This document shows, in pieces, positions 9,501 to 19,654 of a stretch of 64,000 bases of DNA. Both the position numbers and the translations under genes were made by a program. A model generated the notes under the pieces. That model worked only from the letters and a program-made list of their open reading frames with translations, ran no database searches and had not been told where the DNA came from. The stretch covers positions 18,213,971-18,277,970 of the forward strand of contig NC_003070.9 of assembly GCF_000001735.4 (NCBI RefSeq), read 5' to 3'. The first letter of the stretch is position 1, and each line of letters starts with the position of its first letter. The stretch comes from Arabidopsis thaliana (taxonomy: Eukaryota > Streptophyta > Magnoliopsida > Brassicales > Brassicaceae).

Positions 9501-10286
9501 AATTTCCTCTCCTACATTTTTGTTTACAAATTGGGCTAGTAGGTACTGAATTTTCTGATGTGGAGCTTCAAGATTTGTCTTCCAGTCTTTGCTCTAAAGT
9601 GATTGCTACTCCGAAAGTAAGATAATTATTTCTTCTCTCTAGCTTATTTGTTTGATGCAGTACCATATATGTTATGTTGCCTGAGAGTTCTTGCTGATTA
9701 TAAACCAGCAATACTACCAAGTCGATAACGATCTCAATCCAGATGTCTGGTTGGAGCCCACCGAGGTATGCCTTATAGTAATATTTGTAGATAACGTACG
9801 TCCACGTTCTATCTTATGGGTCCAAGTGTATTGATGCAAAGCTAAATAATATGCTTGCTTGAAGGTGTGGGAAGTGAAAGCAGCTGACTTGACAGTTAGC
9901 CCTGTATATCGTGAAGCTATTGGAATTGTGGACCCTGACAAGGTTCAACATTAGCATACGTATTTTTTTTATATTTTTCTTCATTTGAGCTATTGCATTT
10001 ACGATTGGACTTTTTCATTTTTCTGTTTGTTATGGTTAAAAGGGAATTTCTCTACGATTTCCTCGTCTAGTCCGTATACGGAAAGACAAGAATCCAGAGG
10101 AAGCAACAACATCTGACCAGGTGAAAGCTCTTCTCACCCTAACCACAATCATAGACATGACTAGGCTGGTTTCTGATTTTTGTTTTTAATTTATAAATTT
10201 CCGATGCATATTTTCAGATTGCTGAAATGTATCAAGCTCAGAAACACAATCAACCAAGCAATCAAGGCAAAGTGGACGACGATTGA
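6563..10286 (+). pseudogene. DNA ligase I paralogue with three disabling lesions
   Basis: ATP-dependent DNA ligase closely resembling plant LIG1. Exon blocks: 6563-7161, 7410-7511, 7586-7702, 7797-8027, 8133-8227, 8319-8406, 8625 (or 8631)-8756, ~8854-8968, ~9043-9142, 9232-9293, 9382-9453, 9543-9616, 9709-9765, 9865-9942, 10043-10120, 10218-10286. They include the catalytic motif I EYKYDGERA (active-site Lys, exon 7797-8027), motif III-like SRHAERNTGKYPD, DCEVV, and a C-terminal QAQKHNQPS tail. Lesions: (1) one base is missing at ~6751 after ...DFDPEK, putting the N-terminal 63 codons out of frame; (2) TAG at 8628-8630, the second codon of its exon; (3) at ~9143 the splice donor after ...KKDYMD is gone and reading runs into TAA at 9149-9151. 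Lesion 2 can be bypassed by using that TAG as the acceptor. A MITE sits in the first intron. It is probably a pseudogene, perhaps annotated as a gene in some releases. Confidence 0.88.
7166..7341. mobile_element. MITE in intron 1 of the ligase copy
   Basis: Inverted, low-complexity repeats of CTCTATTTTAGAGT type. The left end reads ACCATCTATCTCTATTTT; the right end, reverse-complemented, reads TAAGAGAATCACCAACCCCA. A related element is present at 29942-30180, which shares CCATCTCTATTTTTA..TACTCTATTTT. There is no coding capacity. Exact ends and target duplication are not resolved. Confidence 0.55.
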
Positions 10287-10850
10287 ACAACGACTGTAAT
10301 TTGTTGTCGGAGCATCTTTCCAGACAAAATTTCTTTTTCATTACCAGTATGCACCCATTGTAATGAACGAATGATATTTGCGTGTTTATCATATTGCTTT
10401 TACTTTTCTTGGGCTCAACGTTTCCTTTTTCCTTTTTAACTTTTCATTTACCCATAGATCTATTCCAGTGGCCCGATTCCACAAAGTTTCTAGCTCAATT
10501 CTCAATCTAGCACAATAGAAAACAACCTAGGATCATCATTTACAAGCGATTTTTTTTTCGTTATCTCATCTGCCACTCAAAGGGCTAATCAAATGCTTGA
10601 TGTTGTGAAACATTGGTCTTTGATATAATAAACTACGTATTCATTTCCAAAATAGTACGCTGATTAATGAGTTTAAGCTTGTTTAATTTGGAGCATTTCC
10701 TTGTCTCTATTCTTCTCATTCTTCCCCTTGGTTAGAACCCAATGACTAGTTTTTGTGTAGACCCTTGTATAGCTCTCCTTTGAGTTATAATGTATCTTTC
10801 GAAATACATATAAGGTATCGTTCTAAACCCAAACGTTACGGAAAATTCCG
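10287..10850. other. spacer downstream of the ligase copy
   Basis: Mixed AT-rich sequence with no supported gene. The palindrome TTACGGAAAATTCCGTAA at ~10838-10855 abuts the first recognisable MSL-derived segment. Confidence 0.4.
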
Positions 10851-11440
10851 TAATGTCGCCAAACGAGAATCCAAGTAAGATTCCTCTTCATGTCTTTGAT
10901 GTATTTGTCCTTTTAGAAATTGATCAAGGTATATAAGTACCTTCGGACTCTTAGGTTTATCGAGTTGGGTGACATTTCTCGGTTCATGCAGAGACATGAC
11001 GCGTTAAAGGCTCTAAACCTTTTTCGGAGAAAAGAAGGAAGATGAGACAATCAGGATAAGTAGCCCACTTCTCCAAGAATGGATTGTAAGTGATCCAAAC
11101 TTATATATTTCTCACAAGTTTTAGGTGATAACGTATTCTCTATGATTAAAAATGTTTGGTACGTATAAGCTTGAAGAGGAAGGCTTCCTAATCGAGTTAT
11201 GATTAAAGAAGATAAGTTCAAGAGAAGATAAGCTCAAATAATATTAGGTACATGCGTTAAAGCAAGAGAAACACCTCTTAATATGGCAATGAAAAACATG
11301 GGATGAATCCGAGGCGGAGACTGCATGCCGCAAAAACAATATTCCAAAATGTTGCGGATCTGGCTCGTCGTGGTAACGGTCAACCTCGTCGTGGGAATCG
11401 TGTTGGCGCTACTATTCCTTCCAAGCTCGTGCTTATATAT
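10851..11440 (+). pseudogene. fragment of an MSL mechanosensitive channel gene (3' exons)
   Basis: Several short segments match the order of a plasma-membrane MSL (MscS-like, MSL4-10 type) protein just before its fifth membrane helix. The first is FRNVAKRES at ~10846-10880, followed by a GTAAGA donor. Then comes LRFIELGDISRFMQ...ALKALNLF at ~10948-11020. After a frame slip is ETIRISSPLLQEWI at ~11044-11085, with a GTAAGT donor. A second AAKTIFQNVADLA-like piece at ~11325-11360 is followed by a hydrophobic stretch (IWLVVVTVNLVVGIVLALL). Frames change and stops intervene, so nothing is expressed as a channel. The AAKTIF segment is nearly identical to the end of the fragment at 12019-12806, showing local duplication. 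Confidence 0.55.
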
Positions 11441-12018
11441 ATAAATAAAATAAACCTTCGCTATGTTCACTTTTTAAAAGGGTTTGAACTATCTATACAT
11501 ACTTTTCTATATATACCAACTATAATCATAAGTCCACGCATTCATAGCACATTTTTAGTATTGAAACGTGAAATTTTTTAATATTAGGTAATAGAATTTA
11601 TGAAGTCTTTTAAATTATAATCTAGTTAAACTTTCAAAATTCAAATTGAATTTAAGATAAGAGTAACTAATTTATTCAATTTGTTCTAAATCACCAATCT
11701 AAACTTTTCTGATGCAATTTCGTTTTTAGTGACTACACATCTTTCAATATTTAATAATTACTACGAGAATTTAAATAATTAAGAAAAAACAGATTGATAA
11801 AATATAAGCAAAAATCAAACAAAAAATAAGCAAAACATAAGTAATATATTTTTTAAACTCAGAAAGAATAAATTTGCGGATTCAAAGTTGACATTCTAAA
11901 CAAATAGAAACACAAATATATAAGGCCATAATTTTGTGTTTGGCATAAGTTACTACATTAAGCTAATAAATTAATTTCATATCAAAATAACTTAATAATC
12001 TACATTGGTTTCTTATAG
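11441..12018. other. AT-rich spacer between MSL fragments
   Basis: Very AT-rich, no coding potential seen. The right end, 'tttcttatag', resembles the splice acceptor that would precede the next MSL segment. Confidence 0.4.
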
Positions 12019-12807
12019 AATTCTGAAACTGAAGTTGTTGAACAAGCGGAGGTGGCAAAAACTGTGTTCCTTACCTCTAGGAACAGGCCTCGGTATCCAC
12101 CAAAGGAGGAAATCGGATTTCGAAAGCCGAGAGCCGTGTGGTGGATTCTTGTGATCGCTTTGGAAGTGATCTTCATTGTTGGCGCCGTTGTAGTGACGGC
12201 TTGTGCGGCAAGCATCTCAAGTTTTCGGCGTAAGACCTTGTGGAGCTTTCCCATATGGGAATTGGCACTGACATGCGGGATAACCGTAGCTTCGAGGCTC
12301 ATCGCTTGCTACTTGGTGAGGATCATCGGAGTGGTGATAAGGTGGATCTTCAGATCCATGCAGCTGACGGTTTATGTTCTCCATGGCCTTCAACACGCGG
12401 CATGGGTGTGGATGACTATGGTGTTTATCATCACACCTTGGTTTATTATCCTCTCGAATAAGGCGACAAAGGAGCAAAAGGTGGTGCTTCTCGTGTTGCT
12501 CCAGGTCATCACGGCGGTTCTGATAATCTCCACCTTGTGGTTCACGAAGGCAATCATCACAACGTGTTGTTCAGCGTGGTTCCACTTGACGACCTATCAA
12601 GAGCGGATCGAGGAGTCTCTTTTCAGTTGGTACGTCATCGAAGCACTTTCGGGTCATCCTTGGAGCAAAATACGTCATCTGTTTGACCCAAAGAGGACAT
12701 CGGCTTGGGACATGAAGAAGATTATCATGGACCAAAAACACATTGGCATAGGCGTAAAGATCCGGGATGAATCCGAGGCGGAGACTGCCGCAAAAACAAT
12801 ATTCTGA
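12019..12807 (+). pseudogene. truncated MSL-type mechanosensitive channel (membrane part only)
   Basis: An open frame of 262 codons after an acceptor-like TTATAG, with no ATG near its start; the first in-frame ATG is at ~12358. The product aligns in my reading with the N-terminal membrane region of MSL4-10 proteins. It has four hydrophobic helices (about codons 48-68, 80-105, 120-150 and 160-180), the motif LWSFPIWELAL, then STLWFTKAIITT, SSWFHLTTYQERIEESLF-like sequence and YVIEALSGHP. It stops at TGA (12805-12807) after AAKTIF, where the intact gene should continue. The last two helices and the MscS pore/beta domain are missing, so it cannot form the conserved MscS pore. The segment after the stop (CCAAGCGAGAATCCAAG) is also present at 10861-10881. 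Probably the locus annotated as a mechanosensitive channel family member. Confidence 0.75.
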
Positions 12808-13363
12808 AAGTAGCCAAGCGAGAATCCAAGTAAGATTCTGCTTCATGTCTTTGATATTTTTCCTTTTAGAATAAATACTCTCGGACCCATTATTATATAT
12901 GTAATATAATATTAATTAAAATGAAATCGTTAACTTTCGAATGAAATATCAACCCGTGGTGTACCGCGGATCAATCTTTAATTGATAAACATATTACGAA
13001 AGTGCTGGACTAGAAAAGTTTTTAACTTTACAATGCCTTGCATACTATTAATTTTTCATGTATGACAGAAGAAACTGTTGAGAAACTTTTTCATCGAATG
13101 CACTTTTCATCCATGACTTATAATGTATTTTTCATATTAAATGGGATATTCAGACTGTACTTCTCATCATGGATAATTTTGTAACATACAACAGTTTTAA
13201 TTAACATTTAATCATCTTTAGCGTAGACTGTTGAGACACAATTTAGCATAGAATACATAAATAATATTTTTCTCTTTAATTTGTTTAACGAACAATTACA
13301 TCAACATTCACATTTTCAAGAATAATATAATCTAACGGGTTTTAATAAGTTGGTTTATGTAAT
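12808..13363. other. spacer between the MSL fragment and PERK7
   Basis: The first ~70 bp repeats the MSL-derived segment at 10856-10920. The rest is AT-rich and holds the PERK7 3' UTR at its right end. No gene is seen. Confidence 0.5.
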
Positions 13364-16257
13364 TTAAATCCCACGGTTAGTAGTAGTAGTTTTGCTGGTG
13401 CTTCCTCCAATGTGCATCTCCTCGCTGCTTGAAGAGGATGGGTCAAGCCCGTACTCGCTTGTGGCACCGTATTCGCTACTTGCCCCGTAATCCCGACTTT
13501 CCAATGTCACTTTCCGAAACTTCCTCATCTCAGCACCATATGTGCCCATCTCATAGTCTGAGCTGCCTTCACCTCCGCTTGAACTCTGTTTCGGTTTCAC
13601 ACCATCGTCTAAGTCATCCAGCGAGGCATCACCCTCCAACGTCCTAACAATCTAGGAACAATGCGAAAAGAAAAGATCAATATGGGTTCCGTAAGAAATA
13701 TCCAAAATCTTGTGAACTAGACGATCAATGAATAACTAACACCTACACTTTTCGTAGTAGTAGTAGTAAATTATGTGTGACGGTTATTATTACCTGACTC
13801 ATCTTTGGGCGGCGACGACCAGAATGTCTTACGGCTGCAGCAGCACAAGCCACCATGCGTGCCATCTCATAAGGCTCGTATTGGTGCTCAAGGAATGGGT
13901 CAACCAATTCCCCATATTCTCCATCTTGCGCTACCCTCATGCACAATGGTCTCGCCTGCCAATAACCATGTACCTAAAACATGAAACTGTTTTCTTTTGT
14001 TTTTGGTATGAGTTTATATAAATGAATGTATTACATATAACTCACCCAATCGACTAAACTGTCTTCCATGTCACCACTTAGATCAACCGGTCCGCGTCCG
14101 GTTATGAGCTCAAGAAGCATAACTCCAAAAGAGAAAACATCTGATTTCTCAGTTAGTTTCCCACTCGATGCATATTCAGGAGCTAAGTATCCGAATGTTC
14201 CCATAACACGAGTCGATACATGTGTATTGTTGTCTTGGGAGAGCTTGGCCAAACCAAAATCTGCAACCTGGAGATTAATTGAAAAACAAAATATTGTCAA
14301 GAGAGAAAATTGTAATTACAAGTAAAGAGTAGAAGAAACAGAATTTTTAGGTCACTAAAGTATATACCTTGGCTTCGAAGTTATGGTCAAGGAGAATGTT
14401 TGAAGCTTTAATGTCTCTATGGATGATTTTTGGATGACCTAACCACAATTTTCAGGTACAAACATGTAAATATCTTTGGATTTATTTAGAGTTAAAGTGA
14501 AAAGATGAAATGAGATAAATCACTCACAATCTTCATGTAGATAAGCAAGACCTTTTGCTGATCCTAAGGCAATCTTGAGTCTGGTTGGCCAATCCATCAC
14601 AGTCCCACTTTTCCCTATAATTCAATTGATTTTTTTATGAAAATTTTGTGTTAGTTTTTTTATAGGTCATAATCCTTACCAAGAACACAAGAAAACTCAT
14701 CATTAATTACCATGAAGGTGGAACTCAAGTGTGTCATTAGGGAGAAACTCATAGACCAACAACCTCTGTCCTCCCGCATTACTGCAGTATCCCACAAGAG
14801 ACACGAGATGTCGATGATGAACGCGGCTGATGATCTCCACCTCTGCCTGGAACTCTCTCTCGCCTTGCCCGCTACCCGCTTTAAGGCTCTTCACCGCTAT
14901 CTCCTTACCATTTGGCAAGATTCCTTTGTGAACATATCCGAAACCGCCTTGTCCCAACAACCGGTCTTTTGAGAAACCTTGAGTTGCGGATGCTAGCTCC
15001 TCATAAGTGAATGTGCTATTGTTGAATCCCAGAGCCACTGAAGGGTGAGGTGGTGGTAGAGATGGAGCGTATGGACCTGATGAGAAATTTGAGCTCATTT
15101 CGCCGCTTTGGATCACATTTGCGCCTCCTGACACTGGTGCTGGTGGCGACGGCATTGGCTGCCAATTTCCTGGAGGTGGTGGTGGCGGTGAACTCACCCA
15201 GTTTGTTCCCATTGATCCAGGAGGTGGAGGCAGATTCACAATGTGATCATTTTGGTTGTAATGTTGTTGTTGTTGTGTAGCAGCATTTTGGTTGTAGTAT
15301 TGATCACCCCCAGCTAAAAAACAAACAAAAACAAAAGTATGACAAAGGCTTAGATGAGATGTGATGGAAAAAAAAATAAGAATCGGAAACAAGTGACAAA
15401 ATTTACACTTTTCATAGCTAAGAAGAAACTAGGGTAAAAGAATTAGGTGAAACTAAAGCTTACGAAATGGTACGGGCCGGGGTTTAGTTAGGGTTCAAGG
15501 TTTTGTAGATAGTTAGATGAGATAGTGATTTGTCTATTTCTTGGGCAACAAGAAACAAATTTAGGGTGCATGGTTTTTATATGTACATACTTTTTCCTGC
15601 GGGGTAAGCATTGCTTCCGTAGTACGGCATCTGATCAAGCTTTGATTTCTTCTTCTTCTTCCGAAAACAACAGACACATAACAAGATCATGACAATGAAT
15701 AAAATTCCAGCTGCAGCCACAAGTCCTATAACAGCACCAATGTTCAAACCATCATTACTTGACGAATTTGAGCCACTGTTGCTTGTAGGCGGCGCCAGCG
15801 ATCTTGGTTGCGAGTGAGAGCTATGGTCCGAAGTCTTAGAAGGTGGTGGAGGAGTATGAGACATGTTCTTGTTTCCTCCATCGCCGCTGCTTCCATCATT
15901 ACCTTTGTTGTTCTCATTGTTGTTTCCTTTGTTGCCATTGTTGTCACTCTGCTGTGGCGGGGACGTTGAAGGAGGAGGTGGAGATTGTGATTGTGAGGAT
16001 GAGTCAGACGGTGGTGGTGGAGACGACGAGGAAGAACCATCGGAGGAATTTTCCGGCAAAGGAGGAGGTGGTGATTCTTGTTGTTGTTGAGGTGGAGGAG
16101 CTATGTCAGGTGAAGATGGAGGAGGAGGAGATGTTGTTTCTTGATTGTCGGAAGGAGGAGGAGATGTTGTTTGTTGATCGTTGGAAGAGGGAGGTGACGG
16201 AGGAGAAGGAGGAGGAGGAGCTGGCGGTGAGTTCTCCGGGGATTGCCCCTCCGCCAT
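13364..16257 (-). CDS. PERK7: proline-rich extensin-like receptor kinase PERK7
   Basis: Membrane receptor-like Ser/Thr kinase of the PERK family, thought to sense the cell wall. Exons (minus): 16257-15591, 15313-14711, 14614-14528, 14438-14368, 14267-14046, 13955-13794, 13651-13364. The sum is 2100 nt, 699 aa. Residues 1-160 are an extracellular Pro/Ser-rich, extensin-like region with PPPP and SPPPP blocks and no classical signal peptide. One membrane helix lies at ~173-197, followed by a FRKKKKK stop-transfer. The kinase domain has the Gly loop GQGGFGYV (343-350), Lys364, catalytic HRDIKASN (Asp461) and DFG (Asp479). The C-terminal tail is Ser/Thr/Tyr-rich. I chose ATG 16257 (MAEGQSP); an in-frame upstream ATG (16296) is unlikely because family members begin in this way. 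Length and sequence match my memory of PERK7. Confidence 0.95.
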
Positions 16258-16501
16258 TATCTCTCTCTCCGGTGGTTTCAATGTGAGATGAAACAAGGAA
16301 CACCCAACTCTGTTCCTGTTCTCCTAGGAACAAGGAACCATTTTTTTTCTTTTCTCAAAATCTATTTTTAAGAAAGTTTTCGAATATTTCTTTTGTTATT
16401 TCTATATTTGGGGATTATACAGCCAGGCAAAAAGAAAATATTCACAACGACAATATTCCGTTACAGGCTAGATTTTCTGTTTGTAAAATGTAAATTTGTT
16501 T

Positions 16502-16507
16502 AAAAAA
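16502..16507 (-). terminator. Pol III terminator of the tRNA-Thr gene
   Basis: Six consecutive T on the minus strand begin one base after the discriminator. Four or more T suffice to terminate RNA polymerase III. Confidence 0.85.
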
Positions 16508-16508
16508 T

Positions 16509-16582
16509 TGCTTTCGTTGAGAGTTGAACTCAAGACCTCCCGCTTACTAAACGGGTGCTCTAACCAACTGAGCTACGAGAGC
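16509..16582 (-). tRNA. tRNA-Thr (anticodon AGU)
   Basis: A 74-nt cloverleaf on the minus strand. The D arm is GCTCAGTTGGTTAGAGC and the anticodon loop TTAGTAA has anticodon AGT (Thr, read as IGU). The T arm is TTGAGTTCAACTCTCAA, with discriminator A. An intragenic A box and B box (GTTCAACTC) are present. A run of six T on the transcribed strand directly follows the 3' end (16502-16507), a Pol III terminator. The acceptor stem GCTCTCG/CGAAAGC has one C-A mismatch at pair 4-69, where a T at position 4 would restore pairing. It could be a functional variant or an early pseudogene. Confidence 0.9.
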
Positions 16583-17312
16583 TATTTGTTCTTTGCGTGT
16601 TCTTCAATAAAGATCAAGTACTCGTTGTTGGTCATCAGTCATCACTCAACAGTAATAATAACTAATAAGTTCTGTTGACAATGAAACTTGAGATTTAAAT
16701 ATCTCTAAGTTAATGCTGATTACAAGGCTATTAATATTAGAAACCCTAGATTTTCCACTGCCTTTTTGTTTTTATAAATACTGATCTAATTTTACCCGTT
16801 CGCATTAACTGATCACATCGACATTCTCGCTTAGAAAACGCAATAAAGAAAGAATGTTTTTTTTTTTTGTCGGCAGTTTACGTATTCACATATGCGCATG
16901 TGGAAGCAACAAAAAAAAAAAAAACTTTGGTTGATTTCATCTGATAAACATGTTATCTCTCATTTACTTACCCCTTATAAGTTCATACTCTTGATAAATT
17001 GATACGTTTTTAAAAATTTGGGTCACATGATGTACTCGCAGCAAAGATTTAGCCTAAATCCTGCTATAGAGGTTCACGCCATTGTTACTTAATCAAACCA
17101 TCATTTGTGTTGTTTTCTTCTATGCAATGTTTTCGATGTCCCTCTTAATGGTAAGTGCGATAAGAAAACATATTCCTAATCTTCGTGAATCATTTTTGAT
17201 AAAAATGTAAATATCATAAATAATGAAATGTAGCGGTTATACAAAAAGATTAACTGTGTCCTTGCCAAAAAGATAGAGTACAAAACAAGTTTGAGATGGG
17301 TTGATCTGGAGT
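16583..17312. other. intergenic DNA upstream of the tRNA
   Basis: AT-rich, with A and T homopolymer runs near 16857-16870 and 16910-16925. Its left end should hold the tRNA upstream TATA-like and CAA initiation motifs. No gene is recognised. Confidence 0.4.
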
Positions 17313-17475
17313 TCACTCCCATGGAAGCCACAAACCCATGAGTTTTCTAAACTTTCTTCGGTTTGGCATTACGAACACATGTCGGTCAATTATCTTGAAA
17401 ATGATCGGTACATGAGTCTTTGCTGATTGTCACGCCATAAGTGGTATATCGTGGCATGAGCTACTAGCATCCTTA
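17313..17475 (-). mobile_element. LINE (non-LTR retrotransposon) 3' coding relic
   Basis: On the minus strand the sequence reads VAHATIYHLWRDNQQR, then, after frame slips, IIDRHVRNA and RRKFRKLMGLWL before a stop. This is the characteristic C-terminus of plant LINE ORF2 proteins, following the zf-RVT region (pattern ATIYHLW.(E/Q)RN ... ID..(V/I)RN.I....RR..F..LM.LW). Only the tail of the element is recognisable and it is broken by at least two frameshifts. Confidence 0.6.
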
Positions 17476-18637
17476 GGGTATAAAACAAAATCTTCCTACT
17501 CTTTCTAAATCCTTGTTTGGTTTACCCTAAAACTTAATCCTATCATCATTTTATTAAATAAATATAGGTGAAAGAAGATAAGCAACTGCTTCATTCAACA
17601 TGTGCACAACTTTTTCATAATGTTTTTCATAACCACAGATACCATATGTGTCAAGCTTACTTTCATCTAAGTGTTCTAACCTTGGCAAGATACTATTGAT
17701 CATTACGATTAACTTTTAGTTTCTAATCATTATTATTACTACGTGTTCTACGTGTTTTATTATTTAAGGTATCCCGACCTTCCATCTAGATGGATGAGTC
17801 AATGATAGTTTATTTCTATTTCTAAAACCATTTTGAATCCAAATCCAAAGAAGAAAGGGTAACACCAATATGGTTTCATCGAAGAAGGAAAAGAAAAACC
17901 TTGTTCTTGTAGTATATTAATCGGTTTAAAACTGCATTTATTCTAAAACAACACTTCATTTAAAACGGATGGAGTATATCCCACGTAATAACAAAAATTC
18001 TAAAAACGACAACGATACAGTTATCTATGAACTAATCATATTTTCATTTTTATTTTGACTAATAATTAAATTGCTACGTCGATTTTAAAAAGTATACAAC
18101 ATAAAAATATACATTTTTAAAACTCAAATATAATTACGATGTAGATTTTGTAATTAAATCATTCAACACAAATTCTAAGTAACATGACCTTAGATAAAAC
18201 ATTTCGGAGCGATGATGCTAATGGAGGATGTTGGCACAACATCTTCTTGATTATTTGACAGACTATACTAAATCAAATATCCTATAACAAAAGACCAAAC
18301 AAATAAAAAAAACTATCAATTAATTAATAATAATTAAATATATAGAAACTGATAATTAGCCAATCATATATTATTTTTTTATTTTATCTTATGAATTTAA
18401 TTATACATAGATATACATTTGTTCTTGGAAGTTTTCCGGCGTTATATTTCTCAAACATTGTATGATTCAAAATATATAAAAATAACACCAACTAGTAAAA
18501 AAGTAATTGTACTCGCCAATTTAAACATATATTAATGTGTAGCACAATAATAAGATTGACGACACAATTTTATTAGATAAACAACAACAACGACAACATC
18601 AACAAGCACAACATGTAAATAAGAAGTTCAGAAACAC
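17476..18637. other. AT-rich intergenic DNA downstream of PEG2
   Basis: No gene is seen. Around 17930-17980 the sequence 'tactccatccgttttaaatg' (reverse strand) resembles the CTCCCTCCGTTT-type ends common in plant MITEs, but no matching partner end was found. Confidence 0.4.
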
Positions 18638-19654
18638 TCAAAAATGAGTAGAGGATGAAGCTGGATAAGGATTCTTGCGAACGTACTTACGAGCCCAAAC
18701 ATGTTTGCCATCGATGGTGAACTTGTTTCTAAACCTCGCACTCACAATCTCATCCATCATCGACGCACACTGCAGTTTCATCACCATCTTCGCAAACAAT
18801 GGCTGCTCGTTTGCTTCAACTTCTTGCATCTCTACCGCTTCTATCACTTCCCCGAATCTCCTAGTGAAGTAAACCCTTACTTCCGCTTCCGAGATCGGAT
18901 ACCCTTTTGAAAACGTCAGGAAAACCGTCCGATCATCTGCCGCCAGCACACCTTCCTTCTCTTTTACCTCCATTGTCTCTTTCTCTCTAAGGGCCTTTTC
19001 TGTTTCGTCTTCAACTGGAGGATGAGGACGAGGAGGAGGAGGAGAAGCAATTTTTACTTGTTGTACACTTAACCTATTAGATTTTTCTTGTTGGAGACTC
19101 AACCTGAGTTTCTTCATATCCTCTATGAATTTCTCTCTCTCTAAAGCCAATTGTTTCTCCCTGTTGATCCTATGAGCTGTCTCGCATAAATCTGAGAATG
19201 CTCGAGTGCAAACATCGGTCCAACTCTTTGTCACTCCAGCGCAAAAGTTTTTGCGTTGTTGGTTGATCAATCTGAGAGTAAACTTTCCTCCAGTAATACG
19301 TAAGAGCAATGGTATCATGGAGTTATCATCGTTGTCAGCAGCGAAGAACGTTGATGCAAACTCTACGTTGTATAACAAATTTATACACACACCGATTTCG
19401 TTAGCCACCGCGTCGACAAAAGCGTTTGGTAACGAGACAAGGTACGCGATTATGTCGCGGGCATAACTGGATTGCTCGAGGAACAAGAGAAAACACATGG
19501 CTAGAAACGACTGGTCAACGTCTCGGTTTAGATTGAAGACAAGACGACTGAACAAGGTTCTGTCGATTGTGTGAAAAGCATTGAACTCGTCTCGTGTCAC
19601 CACAATTGAAGATAAAGGATTGTTTAAGACAGACGGATACAAAGGAGAAGCCAT
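18638..19654 (-). CDS. PEG2: RRM-containing protein, paternally expressed imprinted gene PEG2
   Basis: Single-exon gene for 338 aa, beginning MASPLYPSV. Residues ~1-155 form an alpha-helical N-terminal region. Residues ~160-200 are a charged coiled coil (REKQLALEREKFIEDMKKL). A proline-rich linker follows (SPPPPRPHPPV, ~207-217). Residues ~240-325 form an RRM-like fold (RTVFLTFSKGYPISEAEVRVYF ... VWARKYV). Position and architecture match At1g49290/PEG2. In the literature I recall, PEG2 is paternally expressed in endosperm and its transcript sequesters the transposon-derived siRNA854 as a target mimic in the triploid block. The linker codons at 19041-19021 form a pyrimidine-rich stretch nearly complementary to that siRNA (see findings). 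A minus-strand TATA-like TTTATAAA lies near 19715. Confidence 0.85.
   Translation of the reverse strand: MASPLYPSVLNNPLSSIVVTRDEFNAFHTIDRTLFSRLVFNLNRDVDQSFLAMCFLLFLEQSSYARDIIAYLVSLPNAFVDAVANEIGVCINLLYNVEFASTFFAADNDDNSMIPLLLRITGGKFTLRLINQQRKNFCAGVTKSWTDVCTRAFSDLCETAHRINREKQLALEREKFIEDMKKLRLSLQQEKSNRLSVQQVKIASPPPPRPHPPVEDETEKALREKETMEVKEKEGVLAADDRTVFLTFSKGYPISEAEVRVYFTRRFGEVIEAVEMQEVEANEQPLFAKMVMKLQCASMMDEIVSARFRNKFTIDGKHVWARKYVRKNPYPASSSTHF

Noticed and set aside
10838..10855. Palindrome TTACGGAAAATTCCGTAA considered as an operator or element end
   Set aside because: Isolated, no partner, and adjacent to decayed MSL sequence; may be chance.
15843..16286. 147-aa plus-strand frame opposite PERK7 exon 1
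   Set aside because: It is the antisense shadow of the proline-codon-rich extensin-like region; composition (Cys/His/Glu/Val runs) follows from the opposite strand.
17930..17980. CTCCATCCGTTTT-type motif as a MITE end
   Set aside because: Only one end is visible; without an inverted partner or target duplication it cannot be called an element.
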